The position numbers were made by a program, and so were the translations under genes. DNA of 42,566 bases, taken from contig NW_019091481.1 in NCBI RefSeq assembly GCF_001949145.1, forward strand, positions 1-42,566, in the 5' to 3' direction. A model generated the notes under the pieces. That model made no database searches, was not told the origin of the DNA, and worked only from the letters and a program-made list of their open reading frames with translations. Below are positions 10,101-22,100 of this stretch, one piece after another (positions within the stretch are counted from its first letter, which is position 1; each line of letters starts with the position of its first letter). This DNA is from Acanthaster planci (Eukaryota; Echinodermata; Asteroidea; Valvatida; Acanthasteridae).

Positions 10101-13100
10101 GTGAAGTGCAGTTCCAACGAAAGTAGCCTCCGTTGCTATGAAAATTACACCCTCTTTTGGTCTCTCTCGGGATGGGTAAAAAGGTAACAGGCTGTATTGT
10201 GCCTCTGACTATAGCATTTTTCTATACCAATGGCGATTACTGGGAGGAACCATCACCATAAAAGTAGAGCAGAAATGTGATGTTTCAATGGTAAAATTTC
10301 CTATCCTTTTTCAGTCATCGTTCTTTACCTTTACAATTATATTACTTCAGACAAAACAATACCGTGAAAAGACTTTTTATACAAAAAGTGAACTCAAATA
10401 AAACACTGCTATTGCTCCAATCTGTTATTAAAGTGGGCTCAAGAAATTTGTTTTCAAAAAAACTTAAAAACATGTGAAATAGGCTTATGAAAACATTCAT
10501 TAATTCGTACTGGCTAATTATCTTGTGTCGCAGCAAACGTGAAAAGTAACATTTGGAACTTAGTATAGTGGCAGTTAGAGTCCACTAGGGGTCGTCTGTA
10601 AATTGTGTATGCTCGAAATTCCGACTTTTCAGACCCCCCCTCCCCCTGTACGTATGGCGTACGCAGTGGCTCCCCTCCTCCCCGTACTGTAATCCAGAAG
10701 ACGCTGCCGGTCTTTGTGTCACGACTAATGTTGCGGTTTATTAATAATGGGCGTTGGCACAGGAGGATAAATGGTGGAATATGTGGTGGGCAATACAGTG
10801 TTTAAATTTCGACGCACAAAAGCTGATTCTGGTAGTCATTATTTCGTATGAGAAAGTGTATTGATATGATGAAGATTCATTACAGGCAACTTTTCGGTTT
10901 GCGTACGGTACGCAATGTCTTTTTGACGTGAGGTGGTTCTGAGTAGGAACTCGACGTTTTGACCAGGATGTTCTGGTCGTCCTCAGTCATGGCACAGTAA
11001 TGAACGTCTAATGCGGCGTTCACATTACGCGCTGTGTGTGCGCAAAAGCAGTGATTATGAACCTAATAAGGGCTGGTTTATCATCTTATGTACAGTAATC
11101 ATGTCTGAAAATGATACATATTATTTGTAATTGCACTGTCCCATACAGGAGTACCTATTCCGATATGCAGCCTTGTCTTGATAATCCATGCTGTATCCAT
11201 ACTGTTACATTTAATAAACAATGCTGTAAAAATTTGTTTTGTCCACTGCAGATAGCCTAAATAATTATATACAAGATTTAAGCCGCTTAAAAGTTTCCAC
11301 ATATCCGTGGGTATTGCCAAGAATATAGAATAAAACAATTAGCTTAACCGGGACTTTATCTTCCCGTTGTATGTATTAATTTAAAAAGAAGAGGTTACGT
11401 TAAGAAAAGTAAGCTGTCAAAATCCCAAAAAGCTTTCTCCCTTTTCATTCTCTAGAGTGAACACTGCTTTAACTGAAGGTTACGAAGAAGATGTGGGAAA
11501 CAGAACCTCTTTCTATTGCTTTGGGATGATAACATTGTCAAACACATTAGCAATGGGATGGAAGACGAAGTTTACCCAACCCCCCGATGATGAGGTAAGA
11601 AAAACCCTTGGTGCGATTTCATATAAATGAACATATGAACTGATAACTTAGTAACTTAGTATCCAGATAATTTATCAACGATAACGTTTCACAGCTTGGC
11701 TTGTATTGCCGATTAATAATGTATCACCAGTTGACAGTTTTCTAATCACATAACAAAAACTTTAGATCATAAAGTGCTGGCTATCGACGGTTAATATATT
11801 AAAAAATCGATCGATTACATAGATCGGGAAAACGTACGAATGTTCTATTTATATTATTTAGTCGATTGAGTGGCCTATTTTTTAAATCAATGAAGTAGCC
11901 GCTCAAAATGGAAAATCATGGAATTAACGAATATCTTTGGGGCTGATATAGTGTGTACCTTGTCACGTGGACGCAATCAGAAAATATCCGGCTGTTAGTT
12001 TAGCGGTATTTTGTGACTGAGCAACTGCAGTGGCTCCTACATTTCGGCCTGTCGTATCTCCTTCGTCTTTTTCCACCCTCAGCCTCCGTAAGCTTTAAAA
12101 TTATTTGACCCTCAAAGAGCCGGTTTGTTTTGACCCATATCACAAACCACCTAAAAGTTCGGCTGTACGCTCAATTTTTGAAAGCCTATTAGCATGCTTC
12201 AACAGGTTCTCCTTATTACATCTCAACAAACATATGGTTTTACTGTTACGGTCATCTGAAGTCATGACGACAGGCGTGGAAAAGTATACATTTTTAACTG
12301 AGTCGTCTCGGACAATGCGCGCTGCGCGAGAATGGTGAGTCTGATTTTTGCAAAAATGGAGTCACAATGACTGTAAAGAGTTACTTTGAAGTCTCCAAAG
12401 GGTTCAGGTTCTGAAAAAAAATGCACTGCGGCGATATTGGAAAAAATGTTGAGGGGCAAATTCGTCCCCCGCTCTTTTAGGGTTAAACGTTTCGGCCAGC
12501 TTCAACCCCGGGGCCCACTTGGCCATGGATGACTCAAGTTTAATATGTGGTGGATCAAGGTCAAAGATCACCTTGAGGTCACAAGTGGTCATTTCATGAA
12601 AACACAATTTAGCCGATTTTAAGCGTAGGCCCCTTCTTGGTCATGTTTCCTTGTCCAAAGCGCTATCTGTAGAGTCTTAGCAAATTTGGGTCAAAGGTCA
12701 CATGTTGGTCAGTAAGGGTCATGTTCTGGAAAATAAAAAGGCGTCCTCACTTTTGTAATTAATCACAGCCAATTTGGTTGATTGTTGTCCTTTTGCGTTC
12801 TGTTTACATAGGCCTATTAGGGGCAATAGTCAGTATGTTCTCTCAGTTTTCACTTGGTCAAGTCTGGGAAAAATGGACAAAATGGTTTTATTTCTTCACT
12901 TTTACAAACATTTTTGGCCAAACTTTGCATCGTCTTCTTGTAAGTTTATTTTGATTTTAAGCCAATAGTCATCGAGTGGTTTGCAAAACAAGATAAATAC
13001 TCTGCTTCCTAGCATTTTATAGCCGCGAATAGTCATTGACATGTGGTCGGTTACAGCCCTTCCAAGAGGACCTGATATTGTCGGGTGGAACATTGTGAGT

Positions 13101-16100
13101 CGTTAAATTATCTGTCCATACGCTGTTTTATTTCCTTTGTATTATAATGCTTATACCAGAACTTCGGCAGCTTGCCAAAATGGGCAGGTCTGCCCAAATC
13201 AAGAGCACAGAACATGCTTGCTCGAATCCTTGCCAAGCTTGGCAGCTTTGGGCCCAAATCCTTGCCATGCTTGCCATCCGTTGCACTAGCCCCACTGGAA
13301 CAAGAGGATGCTAGCCAAAATGTCTGTGCTCGATTGTATGTCATATGCCTAAATTTTTAATATAACCAATCAGCCCCACCAGAACAAGAGGTTGCGAGGC
13401 GTACCCGTCCTAATAATTATTAAACACAACAGATTAAAAGTTAAAAGACAAGTTCAAAGTTGAACATAACACAAAGTTTCCCATTAGTCATATTTCCACA
13501 TTAAAGTTGTTTACCATTTTAACCTGAATTGAGGCACTGCCTATCGCTCCCAGCCAGTTCCTGCCACACGCGCAACTCGCGCTCCACCGGGACGACAGAC
13601 CGTGCACTCCCCTCTACCCCGACTTTGTATACCATCCGATTCGAACGTGACTCCATTATCACGCCGACGCGCCATGAATTGCAGGCTCTCAAAGGACGGG
13701 TACGGGTCGAACCATAAAATTTTCCTCTACCTTCGGTTTCCGTGATTCCGTGTAACGGATAAGTTATGTAATAATAACCTACGAGGGGGTCAACTCATTT
13801 GCACATTGCCTTGCTAAGCTAGGTAGGCTACAGTTTAGCATACCTCCAGAACGGTGATTGTACATCAAAATTTTGGTTCCTTGTCGAAAAACATCAGGCC
13901 ACACTGACCGCCATAGTGCCTTGTTTGGCATACCCAGACCGAAGTCCTTCCCACGTTTATTACTCACCAACCTTATCCTGAGCTAAGTGATCGAAGTTGA
14001 ACGCTACCACCCCAACAAAGTGAATATGGGCACGTACCAGACCTGCGGTAGCTTGTGAAAGAAACGGGGTATGGTCACTCCCTACTTGCGACACTGGGCA
14101 CGCACGAGCTTTGAGATTCTTGGCATGCTGGCCAACCTTCGCCTTCATATTAACTTAACATCCAAAATTAATCAGAGTTGAATCAAGCCCCGACATAGCG
14201 AGTGGGCACAAACGGGCAGCACCGTGGCAGCTTGCATATGAAATTATTAAATGGAACATACTTCCATAATTGCCTCCACTTGGCACACACAACAGGCCCC
14301 AATTGTTGGCGCGCTAGAAAAATGTTTATCTTATACGGGACAAAATCGGCACTAAAATTGAATCTTTTGCCAGTAGTAGGACATAACTCTCTCAACCAGA
14401 AACGAGTGAAACTTTTATACCCATGCAAACAATTGTACCGTAACATAGAGTATTCTCAAGGGCCGACAACCTACACGTAGAAACGTTAAAAAGTTATTGG
14501 TTGGAAATAAATTTTGGTGTCCCAGCGCAAAAAAAATCACTGCGTACGGAAACAATACGTCGACGGGCATGGCAAGTAATTTGAATCTCCATAAACCTGG
14601 AGTATGAAACTAAGCTATGAAAACCGAACGGGAAAATTGGAACCTTAATCTTTCTCACCGTACTAAATTCTTTTGAATAAGTGGGTTTGAAGTTATGACG
14701 ATACAATCGAGGAAAACAAGTAAGCATTAAATGGCTGAGAAAGTCACAGTCCGCGTTGAGTGGGTTTTGTAAACATTGAACTTTCAAGCTCTCTTCAAGA
14801 AACGGGAGCACGAAATAGAAAGTTCAGCAAAATTAACAGGGGTTTACTTGTAGTTAAACTTTCGTTAGTATTGTTTGCACGGCAATTATCTAATCCAAAA
14901 GAACGCGGGTTTTCCTATTAGTTATGTCTCTATCCTAAAACTGAAGTGTGATTTTACTGGTGTAACGAGGGTTTTTATGTCACTTCCCATGTAAGCGCTA
15001 AGTACTCTGAGCTGCACGCAAACATTAAAAGTTCTAATGAGTACGACACAATGCTCTATATGACATTCACCATACAAAGAGCTCACAATATTGTAATAGA
15101 CGCTATATTTTCCCCAAACCTATTTACATGAAATTCCAACAATACCAATTATACCGGACAGCGCACAAGAATGAAGATAGTCAAAGGTAAGAACTGTGAA
15201 ATCAATTTGAAAATAAAACCAAACTCTTTCCCTGAAGAGGCCTTGGGAAGTAGTCAAGCAGATTTAGAGCCCTCAGCGCCACCTGATTAATGGGCCCAGA
15301 GAGACAGAGAATACAACGGCTGCAAAGCACACCATAGACTGTCACTCCTTGTTGAGCAGCCGACGATTAAACATACGTTTTCTGCAACCATAAGTAGTAG
15401 TACACATGACAGTTTTAGACAAGCAAAACCCTCCTATACCTACCCGACTAAAAAAGTGAAATCCCCAAAATAAAAAGGGAAAAATCCCCAAAATAAATCA
15501 ACTCAACCACCTCCCATGGGTACCTATATACCCAACCTCCCTCAACCCACTCGAAAAACTTACACCAACCGCGTCACGCATCAACTCACACGTCGCGCAT
15601 CAATTCCCTCGCTATACCCGCGTAAAGAACTTGTGGTTGCTCGGATGAATATATGTATTAATAATATCACTTTAAATAAATAATATTAAAATAATAAGAT
15701 CCACTAACAAGAATGTTAGTGACACAAGAAACCAAATGTTGCCAACGATGTCATCAATGTAAACCAATTACTGAATTTTATTAAACCGATAAAAAAACAA
15801 AGAGTTTTGTAGAATATTGTACCGCTTGTAAAGAAAAAGTCAACAAGTGACGAAAGTTTGAACATAGATAAGACAATTATAAATATCCAGTGTCGCCCCG
15901 TTTGTCCTCACGGGAAGACAAAACTAATGTCACGTTTGTCACAAAGCTCTGTTTTGTAATCATGGAAAATATAAGTCCAACTGTTATCGATGTATACACG
16001 AATTCAAGCGAAATATTTTTAACCCTGGGACGCGTTCCCAATTTAAACTCAAACGGTTCCGTGGGCGGACTATTCCGTTGAGTCCGTTTCATTTTTCAGG

Positions 16101-19100
16101 TTTGCAGAGCCCTGCGTCCATCCTGACGGTATATTAATGCTTCAGTGGTTGTCCCCTAGCCTCTACAGATCTTACAAACCACCAAAGCCCACCAAAAGTA
16201 CATCACAGTACCGTGGGGGCCGTTTTCCCAGGCTATACGGATTTGAAGGGGGCCCCTCGCCACGCGCCAACCAAGCCATACCACCACTACAACACCCCCC
16301 AACAAAAATAACACTTCAAAGACAGCCGACAGAGGCCTCTGACAAGTTCCAGACAGCTGTCACTGACAAAGAACATTCCACTGCCTGCCCCAGGCACCGT
16401 TTTGTAAACAACCCATTAGATTGTGCACAAGGGACCACTTAGCACACAGTCCTATGGGAATTGCCTGGAGGCTGGCTCAAGGCCGTCTGGATTTTTTGAA
16501 TTTTTTTCTGGCTAGGGAGGCCCTGGCTGTAAAATGACTAAACTAGGTTTTTCAGCATGTTTAGGGATGGGATATGATAAGTAGTCGTGGAATTTGGACT
16601 TTTAAAAAAAATTATATGTTAATCAGCTCCAATGGACTCGCCAAAAGAGGCCGCTCCCTCTTCCCATGTTCAATTGCGTTAAAAAACGTTCTTTTCTTAG
16701 AAACGATGGTAAACAAGAGGTATATAGTAACAGATTGTCACAAATTGATTAATCAAAAATGTAAAGATCCAAACATCGTATACGGACCTTTTGGTGTAGT
16801 CTTGTTATAGAAAAACCCATAATGAGAAATAGTTTTTGTAATTCACGTATATTGTAACGATACAATAACGAAAGATACAAACTTATAATTATGAGGCCCG
16901 AAACAATATATTATGGTATTCAACCCACCTGTAAATCTGGAGGTTTGCAAAAACTAACGTATATAATTCATAATATCACTTCAAAATGAAGTTCATTATT
17001 CTCATCAGCAGGCACACGTTTCCAGCTTCTGGCCGTGAGCAGCCTGTTTTAAGTATAGAGGCAATGACCGGTGATAGTATTGAGCACGCTAAGAACACCT
17101 GGCCACCCCCCCCACCCCATGTCAGGAATGCAAGACAAAAATAATACATATCACGAATATGTGGGTCACGCCTGAAAGTGTTCCATGAAACACAAGATCG
17201 CGCTCTGCTAAGGCCGCCAAAATCACTTCGATATAGCTCGTCGTTGCTGCTACATAGTACATGGGAATAAACCTGCGGCCTCCCCTTCACCGTCACTGAA
17301 TGACGTGTGCTAGAACTGAGGCAGGAATTGTCTGGGAGCGACGGGCAACAGTACCTCGGTTTAAATGAAATATACAAATAGTTCATATGACGACTTTGAA
17401 TTTGCCCTTAAAGTGTTACTGTAACGAATTCGCGTTCAACCATTACAACACTACGCCAAACTCCTGCTAGTTCTGGCGGGGCTTCCAATTCCGACCGTAT
17501 TTGCCAACGGTGGAAACAATCTGCGTGCTTTCTTTAAATCATTGTGATATAACTTAGCCACGTAATAAGAACTTCTAGTCTAGGAACGAAATGAAAAACA
17601 CTGTGACTACCCCCATTTGTTCCGACGGGGCTTGTTTTCTGGTTGGCAAGCGTGCCATGTTTCCTTGGGCCCACAGGATGTCAAGCGTGGCAAGAATTTA
17701 GGCAAGCGTGCCCCCATTTCATGGCCAACTTAGGCTATGCAAAAATTATGATTGAGAAACTAAAATAAAGAAAAACATCAGCGGCACGAAGAGCGATTCC
17801 CTAAAGTCATTCTCTTGTTCCAAGTTGTGTTTTGTGTGTCGTCTGAGAATAAATGGCTATTAAATTATTACTTGAACGAAAAATTAAACGTTTTAGATGA
17901 GATTAATAATCAAATGTACAAATTTACTGAGACACAAACCAAAAATATCAAACTACAATTCCACGCGTTACATTAAATGCATACAAAGCAAGCAAAAAAA
18001 TGATAGAAGACACGATAAAATCCATTTATTATTTCAATAAAGACGGACAGAAGCGCATGTATGTCACATTACATACAAAAATAAAGGTGAAGACACTGAA
18101 ATTCTTACTCCCATGATGGAACATAAATGGGAATTTGATCAAGTGATTAATTTAGAACAATATCAAAACGTAAAATATCTTATTAAATCGTTATAAGTGT
18201 CGATGACATTTATTACGGGCCGTATGGTGCAAGGCCTTCTGGAGCGAGCGTTAGATTTCAAGTCGCATGGGCCCGTTTAGAAAAAGGGAAACTTTTATTT
18301 CAAGCGAAAAATTTGAGAGCGACAGTGACGAAGATGATGCATTACTATATCAACTTACTTGAGGAAACTTTAAAAATTGCTTTTCCATACATATTAGTAT
18401 GGAAAAGTGAAATTATTTAAAATAAATAGTATATAATCAAAGTAGAATAAAAAAATGAATAAAATTTCAACACCATATAATAAAGTAGAAAACAAAATAA
18501 AGATGAACAAATTTTCAATACCGTACAAGTTGGGATCGTGGTCGCTAGACAGTGTAAAGCAATACATCAAAGATTTCAAGGTAGATTTACCACCTCCCAG
18601 AAAACGTCGACATTTCAAAAAAGACTACGTAAAACCGATTTAAGATCATCTCAAAGACTACAAAAAAAACACCTCAAACGGCTCGTTGAAACAACATTTA
18701 AAGGTCAAGGGCACAGGACGCAACGGATAGATTACAAGATCCGACTACATACGCGCGATTAAGTCTTATTTAGATTATGGTAGATTTCACCGCGTCATCG
18801 TAACGAAAACAAGATTTAAAAACAATAGTGTCAATTCACAACTCAGCATGGAAAGAAATCGGTTCGTGTCGCCAAATTAAAGTTCAACCGACAATGGTTG
18901 TAGACTTTTTTAATCCGGAACGCGGACATGACGACGACTGCGACAAAAGCTTACAATACATTTAATACGGCGTACACCATTGTAACGAGACACTGCTCGT
19001 TAAAAAAATTATGATTGAGTACAGAGACACCTTTATCGAACAATTGAGCGTTTTGTCAATAAAGGTTCGGGTTACATCGTTATGAAATAAACACATTTTA

Positions 19101-22100
19101 CATCTACATTGTTAGGAACGGTGACATTGGTGGAAGCAGTTATGTCGAACTTGATAGATTTGTTAAAGTCAAAAAAGCCGATTAGATTTTAGAAATTTTA
19201 GACACAAACAAAAAACGCCGTTTGTAATTTATGCAGATATTGAATCAATTTTGGAAAAAACAACGACAGGTCCCGTCCGCAAAACACGTCCCTTGCGGTT
19301 TCTATTTTGTGGTTATACGATGTCACAACTGTAAAACTGCCGAAAAACTTTATCGAGATACAAATCAAGCCAAGTATTTGTTCAAAGTCTCATAGAACAA
19401 GTCGGAAAAAATAACGACATTTTTTAAAACACCAGACCGCTTAAACTCACACCCGAAGAAGAACGGAAATACCAACCAGCCAGAACGTGTTGGATATTTC
19501 AAAAACGCATTTGTTACAACAAACAAGAATGTTGGTGTAATGATCTGAAAAAAGCTAAAGGTGACGATCGATGTCTAAAATGTTAAAAACGTTTTTCACA
19601 AAATCCCAAAGTCAGAGATCACTGTCGTGTTACGGGTGTCTTTAGAGGCGTGGTAACTCTTAACGCAATTTACAACTGCAAGTGGTACCCGACGAAACGG
19701 CAGTCCCGGTGATATTTTGCAACTTGGAAAATTAAGACACGCATCTCATTATGCAAGGAGCGTCTACGTTTTAAGGCAATGATTACACAGGCTCAGTTAC
19801 GTGTATTCCTAAAAAAAACAGCGAAAAATACGTTTCGTTACGTCTTGATCAACTTTGATTTATAGACTCGTATAATTTTATGGCATCGCCGTTGGACAGC
19901 ATAGCCAAAGCGTGTCCAAGAGGAAACTCGATAACATTGCGAAACTCGATCAAAAAGGTCTATTGTCAACGCAAACAGGAATTTATCTATAAAAGTACAT
20001 GGATTCGTTTGAAAAAATTAACAAAACGCAACTCCCGCCGCAACATGTGTTTTATAGGAAACTCAAACTGGCAAGCGTTACTGACACCGATATCACCACG
20101 CGCAACAAGTGTGGGACATGTTTGGATTCAAAAACTTGGGCAATTATCACGATCTGTACAATGAAACGGACACTTTGCTTTTATCAGACGTGTTTCAGAA
20201 TTTTAGAAATACGTCCTATGAAAATTATAGCCTCGATCCCTCCAATTATTATACGTCGCCGGGACTTTTTTGAAATGCGTTGTTAAAACACAGCCGAGTT
20301 GAACTTAAATGATTAACATCTTTTTTTTGAAAAAGCCAAACGAGGGGGCATCTCGAGTGTTGGTGGTAAACGTTACGCGAAAGCCAATAACAAATATCTC
20401 GCCGATTATAACCAAAAAGAGCCCACAACTTATTTGTTGTATCTAGACGCAAACAATCTTTATGGATGGGCCATGAGTCAGTGTTTACCATTTTCAAACT
20501 TTAAATGGGTTGGAAATCCAACAGAATTTGACACAAATTTTATTCCTTAATATAGATCCTGCGGGTCATTATGGGTAAATGCTCGAGGTCGATCTCAACG
20601 TCCCGCTTGTGTTATACGGTCTTTTAAACGAATTTCCTTTGGCCCCAAAAACAAATAAATAGCACTCGATAGTTTTCGCCCTCAACAAAAATTGATGCTG
20701 AATTACAAAGCTCCCAATGTTAAAAACTCATTGCAACGTTAACGCTTAAAAAGAATTACGTGGTACATTATCGGCTATTGCAATTGTACTTACGATTAGG
20801 CAATTTAGACGATAGCCTTGGCTACGTAGTTATATCGAAAAAATACAAACCTTCGTAATGAAGCCAAACATTGTATTGATCAAGACTTTTTACAACTCGC
20901 CAATAATGCATTGTATGGTAAAACGATGGCAAATGTTTGCAAACGTTGTAACGCAAAAATAATGCGCGACAACAGCGATCGCGACGTCGTAAAATGTAGA
21001 CTTATGGCGAATGAACCCAGTTTTAAGAAAGTTTTGCATTTCAAAGAATGCGACATGAGTTATATGGAAATGATAAAAGCAAAATTCCTACTCAACAAAC
21101 CAATTTATGCGGGATTCCAATTTTAGAACTTTCCAAAATGTGAATGTATGACTTTTATTACAACACGTTAAAATGTCGTTTTGGCGATCAAACAAGTCTT
21201 TTGATACCGACAACGACAGTTGAAATTAAACCGGACGACGTTTACCAAGACCTTTTAGACATCAAAGATAAATTTGATTTTAGTGATTACCCGACAGATC
21301 ACATGTTGTAAGATCCAAAAACACAAAAAAGTCATTGGTAAATTTAAAGACGAATTTGGCGGGAAGATCATATCCGAAGCTATTTGTATACGCCCCAGGA
21401 TGTACTCGATTAGACTCAAAAACGGTGCAAGCGTTAAAAAAGCCAAAGGAGTTACAAAGCTAGTCAGTGAACGTGACTTGCAACACAAGTCTTACAAGAA
21501 TTGCCTCTTTAACCAAAAAAGTGTATAAACGATCACTGTCTCATACGATCGTATCAACATCAGCTTTATACCATTATTTAACAAAATTTGTCGTTGCATT
21601 CACTCTATACAAAACGATACATTCTCGGCAACGGCATCGATGCGTTAGCATTTGGTCACAAAAGCATTTTAAACCAGTGAAGGCATTTCAGTGTCTTCGG
21701 ATATCACTTGAAGTTCTTCTTTTACAAAAGAATGTTTGGGGCTGTCGACTAAGTAAAACAGCGTCGGGCCCGTTTTTACCTTTTTGCTGTTGACCCGTTT
21801 GAATTGACTCACACGTTTTTTAATTTGGTAAATACCCACGCTCCACTCGTTTGCTCCGGGGCTGCTGGTAATTGTTTCACGCTATCTAATTTGACGGCTT
21901 CTGCAGAAATCGTATCAATCAATTTTCTTCGTTCAGCGATTTTACGACCTGGGGCAATCTTATAACCCATTCCACGTTTTGTGCGCCACGGTTCAGCATT
22001 TCTTGTGCGTATTGATATCCAAACAGACGCTCGGCCAATGTCCTGCTAGACCGTTCGACGATTCCCTGCGATCGATGTACACCGGGTTCACCCACTTCTA

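Noticed and set aside
16137-16810. ORFs of 101 and 78 codons
   Set aside because: No domain, no splice context and no similarity to the Polinton genes that I can recognise.
18503-21530. Stop-codon reassignment in the Polinton genes, because TAA/TAG occur inside otherwise conserved frames
   Set aside because: Frameshifts are as common as stops and the host gene uses normal stops, so ordinary pseudogene decay explains it.
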